Of a stretch of 64,000 nt of DNA, positions 33,667-42,700 are shown piece by piece. The notes below the pieces were generated by a model. The model was given only the letters and a program-made list of their open reading frames with translations, was not told the origin of the DNA and did no database searches. Source of the DNA: Aeoliella sp052161615 (lineage in GTDB: Bacteria; Planctomycetota; Planctomycetia; Pirellulales; Lacipirellulaceae); NCBI RefSeq assembly GCF_052161615.1, contig NZ_CP197417.1:124001-188000 (forward strand), written 5' to 3'. A program made the translations under genes and the position numbers. The first letter of the stretch is position 1, and each line of letters begins with the position of its first letter.

Positions 33667-34893
33667 ATGGACATGACACGAATCGAACGCGACTCCCAGA
33701 TTCGCACCACCGCCATGGTGGTGCTGACCTTCATCGCCGTAGCAGCCTCGCTGTATTACTTGCGCGAGGTGCTGCTGCCCTTCGTGCTCGCTCTGTTCAT
33801 CGGCAGCGGCCTGGTGCCCATTCTGAACGCGATGCAGAAGTGGTTCGAATCGTCCCGCGCGTTTGCGGTGTTCGTGACGTTCCTCGTATCGATCGCCGCC
33901 ACGAGCCTGCTGCTGGTGACCATCTGGTTTTCGGTTGCAGGGCTGCTAAGTAGCACGGGGCCGTACAGCGCGGGTGTCGACAAGATGCTCGATCACATCG
34001 GCGAGATGCTGGAGAAGATCTATCCGACCGAGAAAGAAGAGCTTCCGAACGAGGACTCAGAAACTCCAGCACCGGCGACCGACGACGAAGCGGACTCGCT
34101 AGAGGCGTTTGCCGCGGCTCAAGCAGCCGACCAGTCCACGCCTGCGAATCGTTGGGCACCGCTCCAGGCGTTCTTCGTGGGGCGAATGGACAGCATCATT
34201 CGTCTGACGGCCAACGAGTTGATCTCGCTGTTTGCCAGCGGGCTGTTGGTGATGATCTTCTTGTTCTTCATGCTCCTGGGCGGAAGTCAGACGAAGATAC
34301 CGGAGAACAATCTGTGGCGTGACGTGGACATGCACGTCCGCGAGTACATCGTGACCAAGACGATCATCTCGCTGGTTACCGCCGTGCTGTGCGGCGTTGT
34401 GCTGTGGATGTTTGGCGTGCCACTGGCGTTTGTGCTGGGGATGTTGGTGTTCCTATTGAACTTCATCCCGAACCTCGGACCGATCATCGCCAACTTGCTT
34501 CCCGTGCCGCTAGTGTGGGTGTTGATCGAAGCAACGTGGGCCTACGACGGACTGCCTGAAGAAGCGCGGAAGGGAATGGTCGATCCTGACATGAGCGTGT
34601 TCAAAGGCGTTCTGGTGATCGTGCTGGTGGGGATCATCCAGTTCGTCAGCGGCAACGTGTTCGAGACCAAGATCATGGGCGATCAATTCCGCCTGCACCC
34701 GATCGCCATCCTGTTGTCGCTCATGTTCTGGTACATGATCTGGGGCATGGTCGGCGCGTTCCTCGCGGTGCCTATCACGTCGGCGCTGAAGATCGTGTTC
34801 GCCGAGCTGGAGAACACAAAGCCAGTGGCGGATCTCTTAGAGGGAAATCTCACGATCCTGGCCAAACGCCCCGACCAACCGGCGACGGTCTAG
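33667..34893 (+). CDS. AI-2E family transporter (PerM/TqsA-like)
   Basis: A 408-residue membrane protein of the AI-2 exporter superfamily. N-terminal helices are at about 15-60 and 65-95, followed by a long acidic cytoplasmic or periplasmic loop (about 115-165, rich in Glu, Asp and Ala) and then the conserved core: FVLGMLVFLLNFIPNLGPII, FVSGNVFETKIMGDQFRLHP and LLSLMFWYMIWGMVGAFLAVP. Members export small molecules or act as Na+/H+ antiporters; the substrate is not evident. An ATG two codons downstream is an equal start candidate. Confidence 0.9.
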   Translation: MDMTRIERDSQIRTTAMVVLTFIAVAASLYYLREVLLPFVLALFIGSGLVPILNAMQKWFESSRAFAVFVTFLVSIAATSLLLVTIWFSVAGLLSSTGPYSAGVDKMLDHIGEMLEKIYPTEKEELPNEDSETPAPATDDEADSLEAFAAAQAADQSTPANRWAPLQAFFVGRMDSIIRLTANELISLFASGLLVMIFLFFMLLGGSQTKIPENNLWRDVDMHVREYIVTKTIISLVTAVLCGVVLWMFGVPLAFVLGMLVFLLNFIPNLGPIIANLLPVPLVWVLIEATWAYDGLPEEARKGMVDPDMSVFKGVLVIVLVGIIQFVSGNVFETKIMGDQFRLHPIAILLSLMFWYMIWGMVGAFLAVPITSALKIVFAELENTKPVADLLEGNLTILAKRPDQPATV

Positions 34894-34918
34894 TCGCAAT
34901 TGGAGTCGAGAGAACTCC

Positions 34919-35231
34919 GGGTGGCTGGGGACGAGTTCCACGAGCCCCCAGAGGAAGGACTGAACCACAGAGAACACGGAGGCCACGGGAGGAAAAGAAG
35001 AATAGGACGCGGATGAACGCGGATTGGGCAGGATAGCCGCGGATTTTGATTGGTAGCCGGACTCGCAAGAGTTCGGGCGAACCAGGGGCGGCCCGAATTC
35101 TTGCGAATCCAGCTACAGAAAGATCGCAAGCTGGAAGCTTACGCCACGAAAATAATCCGGGGTCGGGGACGACCCGGCTCACACGAGGTGTGATCCTGAT
35201 TTTCTCTGCGTCCTCTGTGCTCTCCGTGGTT
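34919..35231. repeat. Repeat array E'-D'-C'-F'-F-I-B-D
   Basis: Reverse E 34919-34952, reverse D 34962-34990, reverse C 35002-35045, reverse F 35051-35075, forward F 35090-35116, I 35125-35147, B 35156-35184 and D 35206-35231. It lies between the convergent permease and CBS genes and ends 6 nt from the CBS stop. The F'-linker-F unit matches 24371-24434. Confidence 0.87.
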
Positions 35232-35236
35232 CGTTC

Positions 35237-35710
35237 TTACACCATCGGAGATTCGCTGCGGTCGTGGAGCGCGCTGAAGTAGAGCATCGACGATTCGGGT
35301 TTCTCTTCGGCGTCGTCGTCCAGCATCTTCAGGCCGGCGGCCATCACGTCGCGGCGGCTGATTTGGCCTAAGAGCGTGCCGTCTTCGTCCACCACGGCCA
35401 AGCGGCGGAAGTTGGTGAGCAGGAACACTTGGGCAATCGACAACAGGTCGGTGTCGGGGCGGATGGTCCGGGCCTGCGTGTCCATGAACGCGCCGACGCT
35501 GTTGGTCGGCAGCGAGTCGTACGCCGCGTCGAGGATCACGTGCATCGCGCACTTCTCGCTGAACACGCCGAGGTACTTGCCCTGGGCGTCGACCACCGGC
35601 GCGCCCGAGATGCGATTCTTGAGCAAGACGCGCACGGCATCGAGCACGTCGACATGCGGGCTGAGTTTCACCAAGCGGGTGACCATGATATCTCGGGCTT
35701 CGAGTGTCAT
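35237..35710 (-). CDS. Two-CBS-domain protein
   Basis: A 157-residue cytoplasmic protein made of a CBS pair: domain 1 at about 8-65 (DIMVTRLVKLSPHVDVLDAV and SGAPVVDAQGKYLGVFSE) and domain 2 at about 75-135 (TIRPDTDLLSIAQVF and RRLAVVDEDGTLLGQISRRD). CBS pairs bind adenine nucleotides and regulate partner proteins. The ATG at 35710 follows GGAGG; an open frame 82 codons longer runs through the promoter and is rejected. It converges on the permease gene. Confidence 0.88.
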   Translation of the reverse strand: MTLEARDIMVTRLVKLSPHVDVLDAVRVLLKNRISGAPVVDAQGKYLGVFSEKCAMHVILDAAYDSLPTNSVGAFMDTQARTIRPDTDLLSIAQVFLLTNFRRLAVVDEDGTLLGQISRRDVMAAGLKMLDDDAEEKPESSMLYFSALHDRSESPMV

Positions 35711-35753
35711 GCGTGGATCCTCCGGACGAGAAGTGAGGGGAGTAGCTATTTCA

Positions 35754-35780
35754 ATTATACGCACTACTTCAGCAGTCCAA
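35754..35780 (-). promoter_or_regulatory. Promoter of the CBS gene
   Basis: On the minus strand TTGGAC (35780-35775), 15-nt spacer, TATAAT (35759-35754), 44 nt before the ATG. The spacer is one or two bases short of ideal. Confidence 0.5.
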
Positions 35781-35986
35781 GCACGCTGAGGCAGGGAAGA
35801 CGAGCGATTGTTGAAAGTGCACAGGCGTTGTGCGAAAGTGCCCAACGACCAAGTTGCTGTTTTGTGGAGCGCGGCCAGATGATGAGTAGATTCAGAAGAG
35901 AAGTAGCGTTTGGGCTGGCCGGGTGAAGTATAGCAGCGAGGTTTTCGGCGGACCAAGTGAAATCTGACGAGAAAGGCCGGAATAGA

Positions 35987-36004
35987 TTGTGAACCTTTTC
36001 ACGA
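35987..36004. promoter_or_regulatory. Operator-like palindrome 1 upstream of the ParDE-type genes
   Basis: TTGTGAACCTTTTCACGA, an imperfect inverted repeat with half-sites TTGTGAA and TTCACGA. It recurs exactly 80 bp downstream. Confidence 0.55.
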
Positions 36005-36066
36005 TATCAGCGGGGGACTGGCGCGCGAGTCGGTGAATATCGGTGTTGGAGAGCCGGAAGGGGGGA

Positions 36067-36084
36067 TTGTGAAATTGTTCACGA
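36067..36084. promoter_or_regulatory. Operator-like palindrome 2, overlapping the -35 element
   Basis: TTGTGAAATTGTTCACGA, the same half-sites as at 35987. It covers the predicted -35 hexamer of the toxin-antitoxin promoter, as expected for repression by a ribbon-helix-helix antitoxin. Confidence 0.6.
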
Positions 36085-36103
36085 AGGGGGAGGGGAGTAC
36101 AAT
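36075..36103 (+). promoter_or_regulatory. Promoter of the toxin-antitoxin operon
   Basis: TTGTTC (36075-36080), 17-nt spacer, TACAAT (36098-36103), about 60 nt before the antitoxin ATG. The -35 lies inside operator 2. Confidence 0.65.
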
Positions 36104-36163
36104 AAACTAGACCGGATAGCTGCCGGCAAGCGGACTCTACGATTCTCCACTGGTGTGACCAGC

Positions 36164-36406
36164 ATGATTGAACTTAGTTCTGAACATCAGCATTTTATTG
36201 ACGCTCAGGTGGCAGCTGGCATCTTCCGTGGTCCTAGCGAAGCGATTGGCGAAGCGATTGAGTTGTTGCGATTTGCCGTGAATTCGCACCAACTTGAAAC
36301 GATTAATAGCATTCGAGCCGGAATGGAAGATGCTGAAGCTGGACGGACCAAGCCTCTTGCGGAGGTTGCAGCCAGTATTCGTGCGCAGTTGCAGGCGCGG
36401 CTGTGA
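36164..36406 (+). CDS. ParD-family antitoxin
   Basis: An 80-residue ribbon-helix-helix-type antitoxin. The opening strand and helix IELSSEHQHFIDAQVAAGIFRGPSEAIGEAIELLR follow the ParD pattern (strand, then helix-turn-helix with the GxFxxxSEAIxEAI signature). The C-terminal tail is the expected toxin-binding helix. The ATG at 36164 is preferred to a GTG three codons upstream. Its stop overlaps the toxin start (GTGA), which indicates translational coupling. It probably represses its own promoter through the two TTGTGAA operators. Confidence 0.85.
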   Translation: MIELSSEHQHFIDAQVAAGIFRGPSEAIGEAIELLRFAVNSHQLETINSIRAGMEDAEAGRTKPLAEVAASIRAQLQARL

Positions 36407-36726
36407 AGTATAAAGTCACAGTAACTTCTCAGGCCGAGCGCGAAATGCTCGACCAAGCCTTTTGGTGGGCCGACCACCATTCTGCCGAACAGGCAATTGT
36501 TTGGCATGACGGTTTTCAAGCAGCGTTGGAATCGCTAGAGAACCAACCAGAGCGACATCCCAGGTGCGCGGAAAGTAAATACTTTTCAGTTGAGCTCCGC
36601 GAGATTCGCTACGGTGTGTCGAATCGCCCTACACATCGCGCCGTATTCTCGATCGGCCAAGATGAAGTGATTGTCTATACAATCCGCCATCTTGCGCGGC
36701 AGGAACTTCGTGAAGGCGACTTTTGA
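36403..36726 (+). CDS. ParE/RelE-family toxin
   Basis: A 107-residue toxin of the ParE/RelE superfamily. Features: YKVTVTSQAEREMLDQAFWW at the N-terminus, LESLENQPERHPRC in the middle, and the C-terminal strand pair THRAVFSIGQDEVIVYTIRHLARQEL. The residue pattern is closer to ParE (gyrase inhibition) than to RelE (ribosome-dependent mRNA cleavage), but this cannot be settled by eye. The GTG start overlaps the antitoxin stop by four bases. Confidence 0.85.
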   Translation: MKYKVTVTSQAEREMLDQAFWWADHHSAEQAIVWHDGFQAALESLENQPERHPRCAESKYFSVELREIRYGVSNRPTHRAVFSIGQDEVIVYTIRHLARQELREGDF

Positions 36727-36764
36727 CGCCTGAGTTGGAATTTACAGCGTCAATTCCCTGCCCA

Positions 36765-38447
36765 TTACTTCCCCACCACCGCCTCCTGCATCTTCTCCCC
36801 CAGTCGATCGAGCGCGCGGCTGGAGTCACTCTTCGATAAGTGGACGTGCAGGATGCTGGGGCCCGAGAGGTCGGCCCAGGCGGCGTTCAGGGCGGCGTCG
36901 AATTCGCCTTCGGTGCGGACCTCGTAGCCGGTGCCGCCGCCGAGTACTTTGGGGAGTTCGTGGTACTGCCAGGTGTGGATGTCGTTGAACTTGTACTCGC
37001 CGGGGTGCAGCAGTCGTTCGGTGCCGTAGCCGCCGTTGTTCAGCACGATGACAATCGCCGGTACGTGGCGGGCGACTAGGTTCGAGAGTTCCATGCCGGT
37101 CATCTGGAAGGCGCCGTCGCCAACGATTGCCACGACGCGAGCCGAGGGATCGGCGACCGACGCCCCCAGCGCGGCGGGGACCGCGAAACCCATCGACGTG
37201 TAGTAAGCGGGACTGATGAACTCGGTGCGGCCGCGCGTGGTAAGTTCGGTGGAGGAGAACAGGGCATCGCCGATGTCGGCGATCACGATGGTGTCGTCGA
37301 CCAATTGCTCGTCGAGTCGATCGATCATGCGGATGATGGTGATCTTCGCGTCGGGATCGAGGACGAACTGCTCCTTGTTCCAGTCGGTCGGGGCAGGGGG
37401 GAGCGGGTGGTTAGGCTTGGGATCGCGAGCCACGAGGCCGGCGATGAAGTCGTCGAGCCGCACGTTGTGGTAGTGATGGTGACGAATGCGAAGCTCTTCG
37501 CTGGTGGCGAGCATGCAGTCGCTCATGTCGAGGTCGGCGGTGTAGATACCGAGATTGATATCGGTCATGAAGGTGCCGAGCATCAGGACGCAGTCGCTCT
37601 CTTCTACGTAGCGCGTGATGGCGGGCTCACCGAGGGCTCCTTCGTAGAGACCCATGTACTGCGGATGCGTTTCGGCGACGACACCCTTGCCGAGCATCGT
37701 GGCGGCCATCGGCAGCCCCGCCGTCTCGGCCAGCTTCAGCACTTGGTCCTGTAAACCAAAGCGATGAATCTCAACACCCAACAGCAGCACCGGCTGCTTG
37801 GCACTCTCGATCCGCTTGGCACACTCTTCCACTGCTTCGGCGAGCGCGCTACGGTCGCTCACGACAACGGGCACTTCGTAGGCGGGCGATGTCGCGGGGC
37901 GGACGTGGACCATGTCGCGCGGAATCTCGATGTACACTGGCCGGCTGAAATGCTTGCAGGTGGCGAGCAGACGATCGATTTCGCGGAACGCGGTGTTCGG
38001 ATCGTTGAGCTCGGTGCCGGCGACGCACAGTTTTTCGAACACGTCGTACTGCGTGCGGAAATTGCGGACCATGTGGTGCAGCAACGGATTGTGGACGCGT
38101 TCGCGGAGTCCAGGCGAACCCGTGATCATCACCACCGGCGACTTCTCGGCGTACGCACCGGCGATGGAGTTGCAAACACTCAGTCCGCCCACGCAATAGG
38201 TGACGCACAGCGCGCCCATGCCCTTCACGCGAGCGTAAGCATCGGCCGCGAAGCCCGCGCAGTCTTCACGCGTGCAACCCACGGCGTTGATCGAGCTTTC
38301 TTCGAGCAACGTGTAGAACGACAGGACGTAGTCGCCCGGGATGCCGAACACGTCGGTGATGCCGTAGTCCTGAAGTCGCTGGATCAGGTACTCGCCGATG
38401 GAAGGATTGGTCTCGGTCGCGTGGTGGGCGGGGACGGTCATCGGCAT
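36765..38447 (-). CDS. Thiamine-diphosphate decarboxylase (indolepyruvate/pyruvate decarboxylase type)
   Basis: A 560-residue ThDP-dependent 2-oxo-acid decarboxylase. N-terminal domain: DVFGIPGDYVLSFY with the cofactor-activating Glu in NAVGCTREDCAGFAADAYAR. The middle Rossmann-like domain follows (PVLLLGVEIHRFGL). The C-terminal cofactor site is GDGAFQMTGMELSNLV, followed by VLNNGGYGTERLL, matching the GDG...NN pattern. Pyruvate, indolepyruvate and phenylpyruvate decarboxylases share these marks; I cannot choose between them. Start codons at 38447 and 38441 are equivalent; AAGGA lies upstream. mtnA is next on the same strand; an oxo-acid link to methionine salvage is possible but unproven. 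Confidence 0.88.
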   Translation of the reverse strand: MPMTVPAHHATETNPSIGEYLIQRLQDYGITDVFGIPGDYVLSFYTLLEESSINAVGCTREDCAGFAADAYARVKGMGALCVTYCVGGLSVCNSIAGAYAEKSPVVMITGSPGLRERVHNPLLHHMVRNFRTQYDVFEKLCVAGTELNDPNTAFREIDRLLATCKHFSRPVYIEIPRDMVHVRPATSPAYEVPVVVSDRSALAEAVEECAKRIESAKQPVLLLGVEIHRFGLQDQVLKLAETAGLPMAATMLGKGVVAETHPQYMGLYEGALGEPAITRYVEESDCVLMLGTFMTDINLGIYTADLDMSDCMLATSEELRIRHHHYHNVRLDDFIAGLVARDPKPNHPLPPAPTDWNKEQFVLDPDAKITIIRMIDRLDEQLVDDTIVIADIGDALFSSTELTTRGRTEFISPAYYTSMGFAVPAALGASVADPSARVVAIVGDGAFQMTGMELSNLVARHVPAIVIVLNNGGYGTERLLHPGEYKFNDIHTWQYHELPKVLGGGTGYEVRTEGEFDAALNAAWADLSGPSILHVHLSKSDSSRALDRLGEKMQEAVVGK

Positions 38448-38583
38448 GGCGGCGATCCTTCGGCGGGTGCAAAGAAACGGATAGTGCCAACATTGTAGCA
38501 CGGCCCGCTGAGTCCGCGAGGATAGCCTCGATGGTCAGTACCGCGATGGAGTAACTTAGAATGGCGCTATCTGGCGGCGCTAT

Positions 38584-38606
38584 CGGGGTCGGAGACCCCT
38601 CCCACA
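38584..38606. repeat. Single K module between mtnA and the decarboxylase gene
   Basis: GGGGTCGGAGACCCCTCCCA, the right-arm form of module K, without a partner arm. It contains a small self-complementary hairpin (GGGGTC...GACCCC). Confidence 0.65.
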
Positions 38607-38622
38607 AAAACTATTGAGAATG

Positions 38623-39657
38623 TCATGAAGGATTGGCGATCATCTGCGCCACGTTCTCGCGGGTGACGGGCGCGATCACGCCACGCTCGGTGACGATGCC
38701 GGCGATTAGCTCGGCGGGGGCGACGTCGAACGCGGGGTTGTAGACGGACACGCCCTCGGGGGCGAACGACACGCCGCCCGGCGTGGTGATCTCGGCGGGG
38801 GCGCGCTCTTCGATGGGGATCTGGTCGCCCGACTCGAGCGAGATGTCGAACGTGGTGCTCGGCGCGGCGATGTAGAACGGCAGGCCATGAGCGCGGCAGT
38901 GGAGGGCGACGCCGTAGGTGCCGATCTTGTTGCACGAGTCTCCGTTGGCCGCGATGCGATCGGCACCGACGATCGCCGCCGCGACACGCCCTTCGCGCAT
39001 TACTTGGGCCGACATCGAATCGCAGATGAGCGTGGCGGGGATTCCGCGCTCTTTGAGTTCCCACATCGTGAGCCGACTCCCTTGCAGTAGCGGGCGGGTC
39101 TCGTCGGCGTAAACATGCACGCCGAAGCCACGCCGATGGAGTTCCAACAGCACGGCGAACGCGGTACCATCGCCCCCTGTGGCCAGCGAACCGGTGTTGC
39201 AATGCGTGAGGACACCGCTGCCACGCGGGATGGTTTTCTCCAACAGGTCCGCGCCGTGCCGACCGATAGCCGCGCACTGCTCCGCATCTTCGGCGTGAAT
39301 GGCCCGAGCCTCGGCGAGCAATCGCTCGGCGAGGTCCGAGTCACGTGCTTCGTCGGCAACACGCCGCATCCGATCGAGCGCCCAGAATAGGTTGACGGCC
39401 GTCGGACGACTGGTGGCCAAATGGTCGCATGCCTGTTGGACAGTATCGTGCGAATCGCGCGCGGCAAGCACCACGCCATACGCGGCCGCGATGCCAATGG
39501 CCGGCGCGCCGCGGACCGCGAGCTTCTTAATCGCCCACCACACGTCGTCGACCTTGGTGCAGTCGATCAGCTCGATCTCGGTCGGGAGCTTCGTTTGATC
39601 GAGCAAGCGGAGGTGGCCATCGGGGCCGCCGATCCATTCGAGAGTGGGTGTGGGCAT
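38623..39657 (-). CDS. mtnA: S-methyl-5-thioribose-1-phosphate isomerase
   Basis: A 344-residue isomerase of the eIF2B-like family, converting methylthioribose-1-phosphate to methylthioribulose-1-phosphate in methionine salvage. Family signatures: VRGAPAIGIAAAYG at about residue 50, catalytic Cys in GVLTHCNTGSLATGG, and catalytic Asp in VGADRIAANGDSCNKIGT. The similar ribose-1,5-bisphosphate isomerase cannot be fully excluded. The ATG at 39657 is chosen since the longer frame translates a low-complexity hairpin. No other mtn gene is in the window. Confidence 0.92.
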   Translation of the reverse strand: MPTPTLEWIGGPDGHLRLLDQTKLPTEIELIDCTKVDDVWWAIKKLAVRGAPAIGIAAAYGVVLAARDSHDTVQQACDHLATSRPTAVNLFWALDRMRRVADEARDSDLAERLLAEARAIHAEDAEQCAAIGRHGADLLEKTIPRGSGVLTHCNTGSLATGGDGTAFAVLLELHRRGFGVHVYADETRPLLQGSRLTMWELKERGIPATLICDSMSAQVMREGRVAAAIVGADRIAANGDSCNKIGTYGVALHCRAHGLPFYIAAPSTTFDISLESGDQIPIEERAPAEITTPGGVSFAPEGVSVYNPAFDVAPAELIAGIVTERGVIAPVTRENVAQMIANPS

Positions 39658-39745
39658 GGGGAGAAGGATGTTAATAGTTGAAATGGATTGCTTGTAGCTA
39701 ACGACGGGAGTCGCTGGTTTATGTCTCGTTGGTGCAGGAGATGGT

Positions 39746-39787
39746 GTCCCCTCTCCCAGTCCCTCACCCGGGACGGGGAGAGGGGAC
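39746..39787. terminator. Hairpin between uvrA and mtnA
   Basis: GTCCCCTCTCCCAGTCCC (39746-39763) pairs with 39770-39787 at 17 of 18 positions around a 6-nt loop, directly past the uvrA stop. There is no T-run. Confidence 0.6.
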
Positions 39788-39794
39788 ATCTTCA

Positions 39795-42700
39795 CTAACT
39801 CACTCCCGCGCTCTGCACGACTTCAAGATGCTCGCGCAAGAAGCCCTCGAGGTCGCCGCGCTCGATGTCTTCGAGCGTCGTGAAGTACAGCCGTACTCGG
39901 TCACGAGTCTCGCCTTCGATGTCGAGCACCTGCGAAGCGGCGAGGTCGGCGACGCGGCCCAGTTGGAACGCTCCCTTGGGGCCGTTCAGCACCAGCTCGA
40001 CGTTCTCGGGGCGTTTAGTGACGACCGTTGCCCACGGATCGCTATTGCCGGGGACCATCAGGTGCACGAGTACCTTGTTGTTCCACAGGAACTGCCCGCT
40101 CGGTGCTACGGCGTGGAGCATCTCGAACACTTCTTCGAGTACCTCGGTCGGCCACGCGACCTTCTTGCCGGGGGCGAAACCTTTGCGCGCGGTGTGCCAC
40201 TTTTGGCCGAGCACCTTCCACGGCATCAGGTTTTCGGGGTTCTTTTCTTTGCGTTCGGCGAACTCTTTGAAGCCCTCAACGGCGCGTTCGAGGAATCGCC
40301 AGAACTCGGGCTTGTCGATTTCGTCGAGCGAGTGGACGGCGAACTGCACTTCCTGCCAAGGGCCGGTGAGGTTCTTGCACTTCACGCGAGGACCGTTGCC
40401 GTACGCTTCGATGTCGTCCATGTCGTTGAGCGGTGGCAGTTGCAGGTCGGAGAGCAACTTGTCGCGATCAAACGTCCGTTTGGCGGTGCGGAACTTGAGC
40501 CTCACGAGCCACTTCTCGCCGGTGATGGCGTGGAAGAACCAGCCGTCGCTCTTGGTGTGGCCAGTGATTTCGACGATCGAGCGATGGTTCCAGTTGGTCT
40601 CGGCAAAGTCGCCAAGGTCCTGGATGGTTCGCTCGATCCGTTCGATGATCTCGCCATCCCATCGGCACGCATCGCCATCGCGAGCGACACGCTCCACCGT
40701 GTGCCAGTGGCGGCCATCGACCTCCCACGGCATCTTGGTGTCTTCGCCGACGCGATCGAGATCGACGTCGTCCTTGCGCTCGGCGTCCATGTCCTGCCAG
40801 TTGTAGGTCTTCCGCTCTTGGTAAGGCCCTTCGGCCAGCACGGGGGCGAGAGCCGTCGCGGTGTGCGAAACGATCGCGCCCGCCTTCGGCTTCGCCTTGC
40901 CCTTTGCGGCGAACTGTTCGACCAGCATCTCGGGCGTGCCACAGGCGACGACCTGGCCACCCTCGCGACCTGCTTCGGGCCCGATGTCGATAAGCCAGTC
41001 GGCCGTTTTGATGACGTCGAGGTTGTGCTCGATCACCACGACGGTGTTGCCGAGGTCGACGAGGCGATGCAGCACGTCGAGCAGCTTCGCCAGGTCGTCG
41101 AAGTGCAACCCGGTGGTGGGCTCGTCGAGCAAGTAGAGCGTCTGCCCCGTGTCGGGGCGGGCGAGTTCGGCGGCGAGCTTCACCCGCTGCGCTTCGCCAC
41201 CCGAGAGCGTCGGCGCGCTCTGGCCGAGCGTGAGGTAGTCGAGACCCACGTCGCACAGCGTTTGCAGCGTGCGACGAATCTTGGGAATGTTCTCGAACAG
41301 CGCGAGCGCCTCGCGGCAGCTCATCGCCAAAACGTCGGCGATCGACTTGCCACGGTATCGCACCGACAGCGTGTCGGGATTGTACCGCTTGCCTTGGCAG
41401 GTCTCGCAGGTGATCCAGACATCGGGCAGGAAGTGCATCTCGACGCAGTATTCACCGGCACCCTCGCACGCGTCGCAGCGACCACCGGCGACGTTGAAGC
41501 TGAATTGCCGGGGCGTGTAGCCGCGGAGTTTCGACGCGGGAAGCTGCGAGAACAACTGACGAATCTGGTCGAACACGCCGGTGTAGGTGGCGGGATTCGA
41601 CGTGGGGGTGCTGCCAAGCGGTTGCTGGTCGACGCGAATCACTTTGTTGATCCGCTCGAGGCCCTCAATCGCATCGTGTGCGCCAGGGACCGTGCCGGCG
41701 CGGTGGAGCGTCCGGGCGAGCGAGTTGTAGAGCACGTCTTCGACCAGCGAACTCTTGCCACCGCCAGAAACGCCGGTGACCGCCGTGAGCGTCCCGAGCG
41801 GGAACTCGACCGTGACGTTCTTCAGATTGTTGTGGCGAGCGCCGACTACTCGCAGCACGGAGCTCGGGAAGCTGACCGCGGAGTTGTCGGCCTTCTTCTT
41901 GCCTTTCGCCTTGCCATTGGCAGGTTGTGTGCGGCGGTTGGTGGGGATGGCGATGTTCTTCTTGCCACTCAGGTAGGGGCCGGTGACGCTGGTGCGACTC
42001 TTGGCGACCTGGGCCGGGGTGCCACGGGCGACGATCTCGCCGCCCAGCCGCCCAGCGGCGGGGCCGAAGTCCAACAGCGCGTCGGCGCTCTCGACCACTT
42101 CGCGGTCGTGCTCGACGACGAGCAACGTGTTGCCCAGGTCGCGAAGCTTATGCAGCGCGGCGATCAATCGCGTGTTGTCGCGAGGGTGAAGGCCGATGGT
42201 CGGTTCGTCGAGCACGTACAGCACACCCACGAGCCCGCTGCCGACCTGGCTCGCGAGACGAATGCGTTGCGACTCGCCACCCGACAGCGTCGGCGCACTG
42301 CGGCCGATGGTCAGGTAGTCGAGGCCGACGTCGATGAGGAACGTCAAGCGATTGGTGATCTCGTTGACAATCTCACCAGCGACCTTCTTCTCACGGGCGG
42401 TGAGCTTCCATCGCTTCATCTCGGCGAGCAGTTCGCCCAGCGGCGTGCGGCTGATTTGTTCGATGGTCTGATCATGGAACCGCACGGCCGACGCGTCGTC
42501 ACGCAGGCGACTTCCGCCGCACTCGCTGCATTCGATCTCGCCAACGAGGTGCTCGAGCGCGGTCCGTAGCCGCACCGAGAGCTTCGAGGCTTCTTCGAGC
42601 GCGGGATAGAGTCCTTTGAATTGGAAGCGGCAGAGCGGATGAGCGGTAGCGTTTTTGCCCCCCGCCGACTGCCCACCTGCCACTTCGACCCATTCCTCCC

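Noticed and set aside
35987..36084. Further parS sites
   Set aside because: The TTGTGAA...TTCACGA palindromes share TTCAC/GTGAA half-sites with parS but have 3-4 bp spacers and different centres. They fit operators better.
39729..42569. A 946-residue plus-strand open frame opposite uvrA
   Set aside because: It is the antisense shadow of uvrA codons: rich in Val, Glu, Arg and His, without domain signatures, and wholly within a strongly supported gene. Similar shadows exist opposite sufS (6958-8154) and the DUF1501 gene (14766-16253).
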